Source: Clostridiales bacterium
GTDB lineage: Bacteria > Bacillota > Clostridia > Oscillospirales > Acutalibacteraceae
Length of the DNA stretch: 64,000 nt
Reading direction: 5' to 3'
Assembly: GCA_019415945.1 (NCBI GenBank)
Contig: DXYF01000034.1
Span: forward strand, 1-64,000
Positions 17,489-26,144 of this stretch are shown piece after piece. Position 1 is the first letter of the stretch. Every line of letters starts with the position of its first letter. A program made the translations under genes and the position numbers. A model generated the notes under the pieces. The model had not been told where the DNA came from, made no database searches, and saw only the letters and a program-made list of their open reading frames with translations.

Positions 17489-17656
17489 CTATTTTTGCTC
17501 TCCTTTCTGTATTTTGGAATATTCGTTTAAATCGTCGTCGTATGGGCTATGGCTCATAAAAAGCGTAGGAAGCATTGGAAAGTCAAGTAGCAAGTAAAAC
17601 GATACGCCGTCAGGGCAATACTTTACTTTACAATAGCGACCGTAGCAAAATATGAG
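17489..17656 (-). pseudogene. unassigned open frame without start, possible gene remnant
   Basis: A 55-codon open frame ending at 17489 that reads like protein (YGRYCKVKYCPDGVSFYLLL, later MSHSPYDDDLNEY) but has no good start; its first ATG codons lack a ribosome site. The adjacent frame just upstream reads FWHYHAQLSFCSEYSNRH before a stop, so a frameshift in a once longer gene is possible. No family recognised. Confidence 0.35.
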
Positions 17657-17740
17657 CTAAAGCCTGCGTGACGATTTGAATATTCAGAACAGAAACTAAG
17701 CTGAGCGTGATAATGCCAAAATATCGGACATAAAAATAAA

Positions 17741-17760
17741 ACGCTGTGAAGTCACAGCGT
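17741..17760. other. perfect palindromic hairpin
   Basis: ACGCTGTGA-AG-TCACAGCGT, a nine-base inverted repeat with almost no loop, in the gene-free stretch between the J-domain gene and the next minus-strand gene. Could be an operator or a relic of a terminator; nothing else in 17,405-17,785 is supported apart from the open frame listed separately. Confidence 0.5.
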
Positions 17761-17784
17761 AAACCTTATAAACTTATATATAAC

Positions 17785-17827
17785 AAACCGCAGAGAGTAG
17801 TCTTGTTGAGATTATCCTCTGCGGTTT
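17785..17827 (-). terminator. terminator after the 436-residue unknown gene
   Basis: AAACCGCAGAG / CTCTGCGGTTT, 11-bp perfect stem, 9 bp after the stop codon at 17836. Confidence 0.75.
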
Positions 17828-17835
17828 CTTTATTA

Positions 17836-19146
17836 TTAGTTATTTTCTTTTGCTTGCAGTTCTTCAAGAACGGAGATTAACACATCTATTTCTTCGGGGT
17901 GGAGAGCTGATTGATACATCATATTAAAGTCATAGTACATTTCTCCGTCATCTTTATCTTCATATTCATATAAGCAAATATTTTCTTCATAAAAGAATTC
18001 ATTTTCCTTTATCATATCCTCAAAATTTTTATCTTCTAAGCTTATATATTCCTTTATTTTATCTCTAATTGCTTCCGTGGTATCTCTTGATGTTTTTGTT
18101 TGGTAATTATCTTGAAATTCCTTATTTTTACCTTGTTCTAATGCTAACTTCCAATTACCATATATTTTTCCCGTACCACAATACAATACATCTTCTGATA
18201 CAAGTAAAATTCTTGATAACAACTTAAGCTCATCTTCTTGCAAATTTGGTTCTTTACACTCGCAAAGTTTCTGAATTTTACTTATCTTATTTGTATCTTT
18301 ATCCCAAAATAGTTTAGCTATGTCATTTTCAGTTAAGCCTTGAATTTCCATTATTCTTGAAAAATTATAGCCAAAAATCTTGGGCGTTTTAATTATATAA
18401 TTCTCAATAATTTTAATGTATTCATCTTTCAAATTATATATTCTTTTATAGTCAAGTGAAGAGTTTAAAGAACTAATATAATCAAGAAATTTTTCGCTTT
18501 GGCAATCTCTCAACATTTTATATTCATCATATGCTGAACTACAATATTTAAACTCTAAATTTTCATTAGGTGTTGAGCAATATTTATCTATAATTTTATA
18601 GAAATTTATATATAGACCTTTAATTTTCTCTGAATCTTCGTCTTTTAAAGTTTTTACTACTTTATTATACTTTTTTATATTTTTGATAAATTCTTCGTTT
18701 TTTTCGCTTACGATAATATTATTTCTCTTAAGGTATGAGTTAATTAACAATATTACTTGTTCTCCACCTTTTAGGTATAGCCCATATATATCGCTTTTAT
18801 CTCTATAATGATACCTTTTTTCAAAAAGAATTTTTACAGGAGCAATAATTTCATTTAAACTCTGTAAACAACAATTAGGAGTATTAGAAGTATCAACATT
18901 AAATTTACTGCTTTTTTCTTTCATTGTTACACTGCATAAGTTTCCTAAATATTCGCATCGTTCTTCTATATCACCCTTAATCTTAAGCGTGTCCGAGATT
19001 TTGTTGACAACATCACTTATAGCATTTAGTTTTTCAGATTTTTCTTTTTTATCTGCTTTGTTATATTTCAAATACAAAGGATAAAATTGTAAGTAGTTAC
19101 TAATAACTTGGTGAGCAATCGGACAAGAAATACAGTGTTCAATCAT
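17836..19146 (-). CDS. unrecognised AT-rich protein with internal HTH-like segment
   Basis: About 436 residues from the ATG at 19146 (MIEHCISCPIAH), chosen because GGAG lies 9 bases upstream; ATG at 19161 is possible. Lysine/isoleucine-rich, mostly helical, with several cysteines (CISC, CEYLGNLC, NCCL). Residues about 275-345 (IMEIQGLTENDIAKLF...LSRILLVSEDVLYCG) look like a XRE-type helix-turn-helix. The C-terminus is acidic (YEYEDKDDGEMYYD). Base composition is lower in GC than the neighbours. No function can be assigned; it is element cargo, with its own terminator. Regulator, defence or phage-interference roles are only speculation. Confidence 0.7.
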   Translation of the reverse strand: MIEHCISCPIAHQVISNYLQFYPLYLKYNKADKKEKSEKLNAISDVVNKISDTLKIKGDIEERCEYLGNLCSVTMKEKSSKFNVDTSNTPNCCLQSLNEIIAPVKILFEKRYHYRDKSDIYGLYLKGGEQVILLINSYLKRNNIIVSEKNEEFIKNIKKYNKVVKTLKDEDSEKIKGLYINFYKIIDKYCSTPNENLEFKYCSSAYDEYKMLRDCQSEKFLDYISSLNSSLDYKRIYNLKDEYIKIIENYIIKTPKIFGYNFSRIMEIQGLTENDIAKLFWDKDTNKISKIQKLCECKEPNLQEDELKLLSRILLVSEDVLYCGTGKIYGNWKLALEQGKNKEFQDNYQTKTSRDTTEAIRDKIKEYISLEDKNFEDMIKENEFFYEENICLYEYEDKDDGEMYYDFNMMYQSALHPEEIDVLISVLEELQAKENN

Positions 19147-19197
19147 TTTTACATTCTCCATTCTTACAGTTGTTTGTGTAAAAGTTAAAAAATACAA

Positions 19198-19715
19198 TAT
19201 AGTTTATTATTTGGATGTCGGCAAAAAACCGTCATCCTTTTAAATTATAAGTAATATTTTTTACATTTAGTGATGTAAAAGAAAAATAAGGTTTTTTTGT
19301 GTATATTATGGGTGTCAGTTGAAGCAAAAGCAGATAAATAGAATTTTACACTTCAACTTGTAAAAGAATTTTTCTAATACACCTGATAATATGTGTTTGT
19401 AAAAGCAAATAAGATAACAAAACACAAAATTAAATTTTTTTCGGCAAAAGACCCCAAAATTTGGGTCGAAATTATCCATATAGTAGAAAGCATGAGAAAT
19501 CATGTTTAAATAAAATTTAAATATTCAAGCCTGAGTGTACATCAGGGCGAGGATACGATATATTTGCAAACTACAAAATTTATTGTAGTAGTGCAAAATC
19601 GGTACCCTTTACCTCCGTACGCTCTTTTTTGGGTATTAACGGTGTAGGTACCGAAAAGCTCTAAGTATATTTTCTTCCTCGTCCTAACTGACAACTCAGG
19701 GGAAAGGACAACACA
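19198..19715. other. divergent intergenic region with structured leader
   Basis: 518 bp without a gene. On the plus strand before 19716 there is TCGGTACC (19599-19606) with GGTACCGA (19647-19654), an 8-bp inverted repeat with further internal pairing, plus CTGACAACTCAG near the ribosome site. Upstream lies a repeat of ACTACAA / TTGTAGT. It probably contains both divergent promoters and a regulated leader for the plus-strand operon; an origin-like role is also possible. Confidence 0.5.
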
Positions 19716-20129
19716 ATGGGAAAAAAATACACAATGAGCGTTAACACACCAGACGGATTTGTTGAGGTTGAAGTATCAAAAGAAGTTTACGATTTTGATA
19801 AAAAAAACAATGACGAATTTGAGAATTTTAATAGACTGCAACGCAGCAAAAATTATTCATTAGACGCAATAGTTTACGAGGGCAGTGAATTTGGTTTTTA
19901 CGAAACATATCCTTGTGAGGTAATTGAAGAAATACTTGAAGAACGAAAATTAGTTCAAAAATGCCTCATTGCATTAAAAAAACTTACTCCAATACAACAG
20001 CGCAGATTTATGATGTATGCTTTGAAAGATTATACATATGAACAAATTGCAGATAAAGAAGGCGTTGGCTTAAAAACAGTTTATGAGTCAGTACAATCGG
20101 CTTTGAAAAAAATAAAAAAATCTTTGTGA
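19716..20129 (+). CDS. sigma-70 region-4-like regulator
   Basis: 137 residues; start chosen at the ATG after GGAAAGGAC. Residues 90-137 (LTPIQQRRFMMYALKDYTYEQIADKEGVGLKTVYESVQSALKKIKK) form a sigma region 4 helix-turn-helix with no region 2. Such proteins are common first genes of Tn916-like transfer modules and are thought to control transfer genes. It follows a structured leader. Last codons are lysine-rich. Confidence 0.75.
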   Translation: MGKKYTMSVNTPDGFVEVEVSKEVYDFDKKNNDEFENFNRLQRSKNYSLDAIVYEGSEFGFYETYPCEVIEEILEERKLVQKCLIALKKLTPIQQRRFMMYALKDYTYEQIADKEGVGLKTVYESVQSALKKIKKSL

Positions 20130-20269
20130 GAACACCCCAAAAAATGCCTAAATTTTGTCCGTATAGTGAAGGGAGTAATTTAACTGTGAAAAACATACGA
20201 GCACCTACAAATTTATTTAAAAATTAAAGCAAAATGATATATTTTTAAATTATAATGGAGGAAATTAAT

Positions 20270-20686
20270 ATGAAAAATATTTATTTTGAGCAATTCTCTG
20301 GCAATTTTGATAGCTTCGATTATTACATTAGTGCAGATATTGAAGAAAGCGGTGTAGTTAATATTTCTGCTTTCATTCATCATAATCGTATTAACTTTAG
20401 CAATATGATTAACGATTTTAAGGTTATGTTACGCTGTATTAAATCTCAGTTTGATTTAAATGATTGTAAGTTTGATTTATCGTCAGAAGAATCTACAAAT
20501 CACAAAGACAAGTCATATGAAATTAGCGTTAATCCAACTGATAGTGAGATTACTGTTAAGATTTTTAGTGCTGATTTTAATCAGATAAGTCTTGCACAGA
20601 GTTTTGCGTATTCGGTAGGTTATATTCAAAGTCTTCTGTTACATAGTGAGGTCATACCTGATAATGAAGAAAACGAAGATGACTGA
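20270..20686 (+). CDS. conserved-looking element protein of unknown function
   Basis: 138 residues from the ATG at 20270, preceded by ATGGAGGAAATTAAT. Acidic C-terminus (PDNEENEDD). Predicted mixed alpha/beta; no motif recognised. Lies in the plus-strand operon between the sigma-like regulator and the membrane protein, so it may belong to mobilization, but there is no direct evidence. Confidence 0.65.
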   Translation: MKNIYFEQFSGNFDSFDYYISADIEESGVVNISAFIHHNRINFSNMINDFKVMLRCIKSQFDLNDCKFDLSSEESTNHKDKSYEISVNPTDSEITVKIFSADFNQISLAQSFAYSVGYIQSLLLHSEVIPDNEENEDD

Positions 20687-20754
20687 TATTTTTTGTAGTT
20701 TCAATGCTCAGATAGAGTATACTTGGCGAAAAAGTATCTTAATCATCAAAATAA

Positions 20755-20789
20755 GTATTACTGTCATAAGTTACTTGTGGCAGTAATAC
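20755..20789 (+). terminator. hairpin before the membrane protein gene
   Basis: GTATTACTG (20755-20763) / CAGTAATAC (20781-20789), followed by AAAAACAG rather than a T run. It could be an attenuator or processing site between two genes of the operon. Confidence 0.4.
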
Positions 20790-20807
20790 AAAAACAGAGG
20801 TAATATT

Positions 20808-21554
20808 ATGAAAAATTTTAAAAATCAACATTTGGTTTTAGTAATTGTAACTTTATTTTTGTTTGTCATTTACGGAACGCAATTTTTATGTAGCTCGTAT
20901 GAAAATAATATCCCTATTACAGCAAGTAGAGTATTCAGCGGATTGGGTTTGTTTTTCTGTTGCGTGTTAGCAGGAATAGTTTTGATTTCTGTTATTTACT
21001 GTTTATCTAAATTTATCAGCAAAAAAGATATAAAAACAAAAATTCAATCTTGGTGTATAAAGCTATCGGAGCATATTAGTACTAAAAACATAAACACAAT
21101 ATATCCACCTTTGCTGTCATTTTTCTACTTTGTATTAGAACGCAACAACGAATTTTTGAAATTGCCTTTAGGCAAAGACTGTTCTGCACTTATTCCGAAC
21201 GGATACAAACCAATTTATCGGCAAGACAGAGTATTTTACATTTTTCAGCTTGTAATGCCTGAAGAGCCTGCTTATGACGAAAAAACACTTAAAGAGCTTA
21301 TCCAGTCCTATGTTGACAGCGAGTTAATTAACTATGGTATTGCAGGTTTAAAGTCCTACTTCAACAGTCGTGCTTATGGTGCTGTTCCAAGCGTATATGT
21401 TGACAGAGCTTATTATAACGAAAGTCAACATATGCTGAATTTTGCTCTTATCTACGCTTGTGCTGAAGATGATGTAAATTATCTTATCAAAGCAAGACAG
21501 CGTGATAAAGAAAAGGTTCAGGTCGAAAGGTCAGTATATGATGAAGAATTATGA
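20808..21554 (+). CDS. two-helix membrane protein of the mobilization region
   Basis: 248 residues with membrane segments near 7-27 and 43-67 and a cytoplasmic C-terminal domain (SYVDSELINYGIAGLKSYFNSRAYGAVP). It overlaps the start of the FtsK-like gene by 17 bp, which suggests coupled translation and a joint function. In Tn916-type elements the gene before the coupling ATPase is often a small membrane partner; this is inference by position. Ribosome site GAGGTAATATT. Confidence 0.65.
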   Translation: MKNFKNQHLVLVIVTLFLFVIYGTQFLCSSYENNIPITASRVFSGLGLFFCCVLAGIVLISVIYCLSKFISKKDIKTKIQSWCIKLSEHISTKNINTIYPPLLSFFYFVLERNNEFLKLPLGKDCSALIPNGYKPIYRQDRVFYIFQLVMPEEPAYDEKTLKELIQSYVDSELINYGIAGLKSYFNSRAYGAVPSVYVDRAYYNESQHMLNFALIYACAEDDVNYLIKARQRDKEKVQVERSVYDEEL

Positions 21555-22290
21555 TGATACGCTTATTGTCGGAGTTAATCAAACAGGGCTTACAAATGGA
21601 TTTGTTCTCCCTGTTAAGATTAATTTTTCGGCAGTTCCGCATTTGCTGATTGTAGCACCAAGCGGAAGTGGAAAAACCTATCTGCTTACATACCTTTTGG
21701 GGCAAATTGCACAGAAGCCTGTCAAATTAATTTTGGCAGACTTCAAGGGCATTGACTTTATTGAGTTTAACGGTTGTGCAAGCTATTACAAACATAGTGC
21801 TGTTGGAGAAGCACTTGATTATGTTTTCGGTGCATTACAGGAAAGAATGGCAAATGCAAACAATAATACAGATTTTATACCGATTTATTTCTGTGTTGAT
21901 GAATGGTCGGGATTTCTCAGTTCATTATCTACAAAAAAGGAACAGGACAGCTATAAGCAAAAGCTATCAAATATTCTTATGTTGGGGCGAGGTGTCAAAA
22001 TCTTTGTAATTATGGCACTCCAACGAGCAGACGCAAATTATATAACAGGGCGTGACAATTTCGGCAACGCAATAGGTTTAGGCTGTCTAAGTAAAGAAAG
22101 CATTTCTATGCTTTTTAATGATGATAAAGAGCTTATTCAGCCAAAGCCGAGAGGTAAAGGCTATCTTAGAACAGATGGCAAACAGCTTGCCGAAATTGTT
22201 GTACCGCAGTTAAGAGATGTTGCAAATACAAAAAAGATTATAAAAAATGCTCTTAACGAGCCAAAAGTTTACAATAAAAAGGAGTTTTAA
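21538..22290 (+). CDS. FtsK/TcpA-like coupling ATPase (short form)
   Basis: About 250 residues from the ATG at 21538 with GAAAGG upstream. Walker A is VAPSGSGKTYLLTYL (about 42-56); Walker B lies in YFCVDEWSGFL (about 122-132); the later FVIMALQRADANYI fits the sensor segment. It is an FtsK-HerA type motor that would bring the relaxosome to a secretion channel. TcpA of Tn916 is much longer and membrane-anchored; here the anchor may be supplied by the preceding two-helix protein. Confidence 0.8.
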   Translation: MMKNYDDTLIVGVNQTGLTNGFVLPVKINFSAVPHLLIVAPSGSGKTYLLTYLLGQIAQKPVKLILADFKGIDFIEFNGCASYYKHSAVGEALDYVFGALQERMANANNNTDFIPIYFCVDEWSGFLSSLSTKKEQDSYKQKLSNILMLGRGVKIFVIMALQRADANYITGRDNFGNAIGLGCLSKESISMLFNDDKELIQPKPRGKGYLRTDGKQLAEIVVPQLRDVANTKKIIKNALNEPKVYNKKEF

Positions 22291-22292
22291 TA

Positions 22293-22634
22293 ATGGATAT
22301 TAAAAATGTAAAAATTGATGTATTGGGTTCTGTAGGCAGTAAACTATTGTTGGTAGATGTTACACCTTCATATGCTTATGTTGACGGTCACAGGACAAGC
22401 ACTGTAACAGGATATAAATACACTGTTGTTCTTGAAGAGCGTATGTTTGATAAACTTAGCGTTCGTATTGACGGCGATAAGCAAATTGAAAAGCCTATGG
22501 ACGGCAACAGCCGTATTTATGTTCGCTTTGATAATATTGAATTATCGCTGTATTGGACTAATGCAGGTCATCAGGTTGCGGCTAAAGCAAGTGCAATTCA
22601 TTCAATTAATGAAAATATTAAGTCGCAAAAGTAA
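22293..22634 (+). CDS. small conserved element protein
   Basis: 113 residues, start after AAGGAGTTTTAATA, 2 bp behind the coupling ATPase gene. Mostly beta-strand (SKLLLVDVTPSYAYVDG...YKYTVVLEERMFDKLSVRIDG). Proteins of this shape lie between the FtsK-like and relaxase genes in Tn916-like elements; function not established here. Confidence 0.65.
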   Translation: MDIKNVKIDVLGSVGSKLLLVDVTPSYAYVDGHRTSTVTGYKYTVVLEERMFDKLSVRIDGDKQIEKPMDGNSRIYVRFDNIELSLYWTNAGHQVAAKASAIHSINENIKSQK

Positions 22635-22636
22635 TC

Positions 22637-22720
22637 GCTTCGCCGCGGGCGGTAGCACCGCAAAGGTGCAAGCCGCCCAAACGGCGGAAGCCGAAATCCC
22701 CTTACTTTAATGAAGGGGAT
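22637..22720 (+). promoter_or_regulatory. candidate origin of transfer (oriT)
   Basis: GC-rich nested hairpins in an AT-rich element: outer GCTTCGCCG / CGGCGGAAGC (one bulge), inner GGGCGG / CCGCCC and GCACC / GGTGC, followed by ATCCCCTT / AAGGGGAT. It lies directly before the relaxase gene and after the ATPase block, where Tn916 has its oriT. The second hairpin alone could be a terminator. Confidence 0.55.
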
Positions 22721-22788
22721 TAAACTAGAAAAAGATAAATTTATAATTCTAATTAAGAATTATATAAATTAGGAGCTGATTTTATTGA

Positions 22789-24075
22789 ATGGATAAGAAG
22801 TTATTAGTGTCTGTGGACGAATTTAGTTTAGTGCTGTTTCTCCCTGCCGAAGAAGTATGCGAAAATTGGGTTAAAGCCGCATATTTTATGATGAATGAAT
22901 TTATTGAATTATCAAAGATTGAGTTATTGCTCGGTAAAGTTGTAGAAATGAATAAGAAGAAGCCACAGGCATATTCACAGGCATTTACGATTGAAAATGT
23001 TCCGTATTATTTTGCTATTGCTTTTCACGACACTTTTCAACATATGGGTATATTGGTTCGTTTCACAGGTCAGGCTTGGGCTGTTTATCAACAAAAATAT
23101 TACGAATATTTTTGTAAAAGAATAAACATAGCTGAATTTTTAAAGATGATAGAAAGCTTGCTCTATACATATCGTTTAAGCCGAATTGATTTGGCGGCAG
23201 ATTACATAAATTATAACGATTTATCGCCGCATACCATTTATAACAAGCTGAAAGACGAAACATACTGCGTATTAGACCATAATAGTAAGAATACAAAAAG
23301 AAAAATATCTGCTGTTCAGAACGATATGGAAACGGAAACATTTTACATAGGTTCTCGCAAGGAAAACAGTCAGCTATTGCTCCGTGTATATAACAAAAAA
23401 GCCGAACAAATTAATACAAACGGTTTTCGGCTTAATGAAGCTTTAGAATGTGAAAATTGGTTACGGCTGGAAGCTTCATATAAAGGCTATTACGCACATC
23501 AAATAACTGAACAACTTGAAAACATTAACAGTGATATAGAATTATCTCAGTTTATAGCAAGCAAAATTTGTGATAAATACCGTTTTGCTGATGTATCAAC
23601 AGGCAGATATACAGATTTTACAAATGACTTGATTGCATTAGTCGGCAATAGTGATTATCCGGCTTTGCGTACGGAAAATCCTGCAAATAATAATCTAAAT
23701 AAGAGTATAGCTCATATTATTTCAGGTTCGGGGTTATTCCCTGTATGTTACAAAGTAGGAGTGATATGGGGTACTAAGGCAGAGAAAGAGCTTTTTCAAA
23801 TGCTATATGATGTGTATGACAAGTATTACCGAAAAGAATTTGATAAAAAGCCGCAAATACAAAGTTGGTTAAAAAAGAATGCTCTAAGTTTATCAAAGCA
23901 AAAACTTGCAAACTGTTTCTTGAGTTCTGATATAAGCAAAGCAGACATTGACGAGATTTTGAAAAATCAGCCTAAAGCTGAGAGTATATTTAACTTAACA
24001 CCGATAAAAGCCGACAATTCAGAATACACTGTAATTTCTGATGAAGAATTTGAGCGGTTAATGACAGAATTATAA
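22789..24075 (+). CDS. MobT/Rep_trans family relaxase
   Basis: 428 residues; start after AGGAG. RLSRIDLAADYINY (about 129-142) is the metal-binding/HUH-like segment of the Rep_trans family and LLLRVYNKKAEQ (about 196-207) matches the conserved tyrosine-lysine motif. This is the family of Tn916 Orf20 (MobT) and rolling-circle plasmid initiators. It would nick the oriT candidate upstream. The C-terminal 120 residues are helical. Confidence 0.82.
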   Translation: MDKKLLVSVDEFSLVLFLPAEEVCENWVKAAYFMMNEFIELSKIELLLGKVVEMNKKKPQAYSQAFTIENVPYYFAIAFHDTFQHMGILVRFTGQAWAVYQQKYYEYFCKRINIAEFLKMIESLLYTYRLSRIDLAADYINYNDLSPHTIYNKLKDETYCVLDHNSKNTKRKISAVQNDMETETFYIGSRKENSQLLLRVYNKKAEQINTNGFRLNEALECENWLRLEASYKGYYAHQITEQLENINSDIELSQFIASKICDKYRFADVSTGRYTDFTNDLIALVGNSDYPALRTENPANNNLNKSIAHIISGSGLFPVCYKVGVIWGTKAEKELFQMLYDVYDKYYRKEFDKKPQIQSWLKKNALSLSKQKLANCFLSSDISKADIDEILKNQPKAESIFNLTPIKADNSEYTVISDEEFERLMTEL

Positions 24076-24099
24076 TTTAACTATATGGGGGTATATATT

Positions 24100-24549
24100 A
24101 TGAATAATAATAATTTAGAATTAAACGATTTTGATGATGAAGTTATCATTGATGAAGAAATGCAAAAAGTATTTGAGCAAGGTGACTTTGAGGGTGCGGT
24201 AAGACCAAACTATAAGCCGTATTCACAGTGGCGAATTAAGCAGATATTATTAGAGTATTACGGCATTGAGCTTCGTCCATATTTTAATTGGTACAAGGCT
24301 ATGAGATACAGACCGTGTCAGCAATATGTACTTTACGATATGAGAACCAATGAGATTGTAGGTTATGAGCAAGGTTACACATTCGAGGAGCTTCGCAGTA
24401 TTTTAGCCCCTTTAGATTTTCCGCTTCACGATGAAGAATTGACTAAGGAATTAAGAAAGCAAAAAAACAAGGAAAAGCAAAAATCAACACGCAACAAAAA
24501 CGCTGAACGCTTCCTTGAAATCGTAAAACAAATTGAAAAGGAGCAATAA
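24100..24549 (+). CDS. unknown element protein, acidic start and basic end
   Basis: 149 residues from the ATG at 24100 after GGGGGTATATATT. The N-terminus is very acidic (NDFDDEVIIDEEMQ), the middle has YSQWRIKQILLEYYGIELRPYFNWYKAMRY, and the tail is basic (KQKNKEKQKSTRNKN). Lies between relaxase and excisionase. No family recognised; similar mid-length proteins accompany MobT elements. Confidence 0.65.
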   Translation: MNNNNLELNDFDDEVIIDEEMQKVFEQGDFEGAVRPNYKPYSQWRIKQILLEYYGIELRPYFNWYKAMRYRPCQQYVLYDMRTNEIVGYEQGYTFEELRSILAPLDFPLHDEELTKELRKQKNKEKQKSTRNKNAERFLEIVKQIEKEQ

Positions 24550-24551
24550 CG

Positions 24552-24764
24552 ATGGCTACTCCTAACAATCCCGAAAAAGTACCAATTTCTCAAAAACTAA
24601 ATTTAACAATCCGTGAAGCGGCTGAATATTCCAATATCGGCATAAATCACATTTCAAGAATGCTGAATGACCCCTATTGCCCATTTGTTTTGTTCAATGG
24701 CAACCGAAAACTTGTAAAGCGTAAAGAATTTGAAGAATATCTATCAAAGAGCCTGACAGTTTGA
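24552..24764 (+). CDS. excisionase (Xis), MerR-like winged helix
   Basis: 70 residues. LTIREAAEYSNIGINHISRML is the helix-turn-helix of Tn916-type excisionases, followed by a wing and KRKEFEEYL. Directional partner of the integrase. Starts 2 bp after the upstream gene with AAAAGGAG upstream. The integrase gene follows after an intergenic promoter, the usual xis-int order. Confidence 0.85.
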   Translation: MATPNNPEKVPISQKLNLTIREAAEYSNIGINHISRMLNDPYCPFVLFNGNRKLVKRKEFEEYLSKSLTV

Positions 24765-24793
24765 TTTTTCTATATCTATTTTATAAATACACA

Positions 24794-24822
24794 TTGAGAT
24801 TTGCTATCTATTGTGCTATAAT
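24794..24822 (+). promoter_or_regulatory. integrase promoter
   Basis: TTGAGA (24794-24799) and TATAAT (24817-24822), 17 bp apart, 50 bp before the integrase start at 24872. Confidence 0.75.
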
Positions 24823-24871
24823 ATTGAATTGTATTAGGCTCTTTTCATTTTCTGTGAAAGGAGATTATACA

Positions 24872-26071
24872 ATGGCTAAAAATTTAAAAGGCAAAGAACT
24901 CGGCAAAGGTATAAGTCAAAGAAAAGATGGAAGATATTCTGCTCGTTTCGTTTCTTCAAGTGGTAAAAGAATTGAAAAATACTTTGATACTCCAAACGAA
25001 GCTCGCCAATGGTTAGAAGATACAAGATATGAAGAACGCCACGGCATTACATCTACAACTACTGATTTATCCGAAATCATTACAGTTGATATGTGGTTTA
25101 ATGAATGGTGGGAAAATATCATCTTTGACCTTGCCCCTAATACTCGCCGAAATTATGAAGAGCGTTATAAAAGAAATGTTCAGCCTATTATCGGTAATAT
25201 GAACATTACTGATGTTAAGCCAATGCACTGCAAAAAAGTTCTTAAACAAATGGACAAAAAATATGCAGGCTCTACTATCAAACAAACCTACATAACTATG
25301 GGTACAATGTTCAAAGCGGCTTTAATGAACGATATAATTAAAAAACACCCTATGAACGGCGTACGGTATTCAAAGCCTATTCGTGCGGTTGATGACATTA
25401 ACTTCTTAACAGTCGAGGAACAAAAGATTTTCCTTGACACAGCAAAATCATCACACAACTATAGACAATATGCACTTATATTGGAAACAGGACTTCGCAC
25501 AGGTGAGCTTATCGGTTTGACTTGGGACAACATTGATTGGAAAAATCGGACATTATCAGTTATTAAAACGCTTGAATTTCGGTATAGTCAAAAATATTGG
25601 AGAGCAGGACCGCCTAAAACACAGACAAGCTACCGCACTATTCCATTAACTGACCGTGCGTATAACATTTTAAAAGAACTATACGAGGAACGCACAACAC
25701 GGAAAGAAGCTGATTTGCTTAACCAAACTTTGGAATATACCGACAGAAAAACAGGAAGAGCCGCCAAATTAGTAATGAGAGATTTGGTATTTATTAACTG
25801 GCGAACAGGTGAGCCTACTAAAAATTCATCTTATGATACTCACCTATACAAGCTGTGTGACACGGCAGGAATAAAACGATTTTGTATGCACACATTACGC
25901 CACACTTTTGCTACTCGTGCAATCGAGTATGGAGTACAGCCTAAATGTTTGCAAAAGCTGTTAGGACATTCCTCTATAAAAACAACTATGGATAGATATG
26001 TTCATGTGTCAACTGATTCTCTTAATAACGCCGTTCAAACTTTTGAGAGGGCTTCAAGTCAAATAGCCTGA
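24872..26071 (+). CDS. tyrosine integrase, Tn916 class
   Basis: 399 residues from the ATG at 24872 (MAKNLKGKEL) after GAAAGGAG. N-terminal arm-binding beta domain (GISQRKDGRYSARFVSSSGKR), SAM-like core-binding domain (about 75-165), then the catalytic domain with the first Arg in ETGLRTGELIGL, HTLRHTFATRA, the GHSS motif and the nucleophile Tyr in MDRYVHV. It lies 73 bp from the right att core, so it is the recombinase of this element. Confidence 0.93.
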   Translation: MAKNLKGKELGKGISQRKDGRYSARFVSSSGKRIEKYFDTPNEARQWLEDTRYEERHGITSTTTDLSEIITVDMWFNEWWENIIFDLAPNTRRNYEERYKRNVQPIIGNMNITDVKPMHCKKVLKQMDKKYAGSTIKQTYITMGTMFKAALMNDIIKKHPMNGVRYSKPIRAVDDINFLTVEEQKIFLDTAKSSHNYRQYALILETGLRTGELIGLTWDNIDWKNRTLSVIKTLEFRYSQKYWRAGPPKTQTSYRTIPLTDRAYNILKELYEERTTRKEADLLNQTLEYTDRKTGRAAKLVMRDLVFINWRTGEPTKNSSYDTHLYKLCDTAGIKRFCMHTLRHTFATRAIEYGVQPKCLQKLLGHSSIKTTMDRYVHVSTDSLNNAVQTFERASSQIA

Positions 26072-26090
26072 AATGGCGTAAAATGGCGTA
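26072..26090 (+). repeat. right arm-type integrase repeats
   Basis: AATGGCGTA at 26072-26080 and 26082-26090, directly after the integrase stop codon, same orientation as the left pair at 13984-14003. Confidence 0.7.
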
Positions 26091-26144
26091 AAATCAAATC
26101 TTAAATGCTTAAAAAAGCCGATAAATTAAGGAGATTGATATAAA

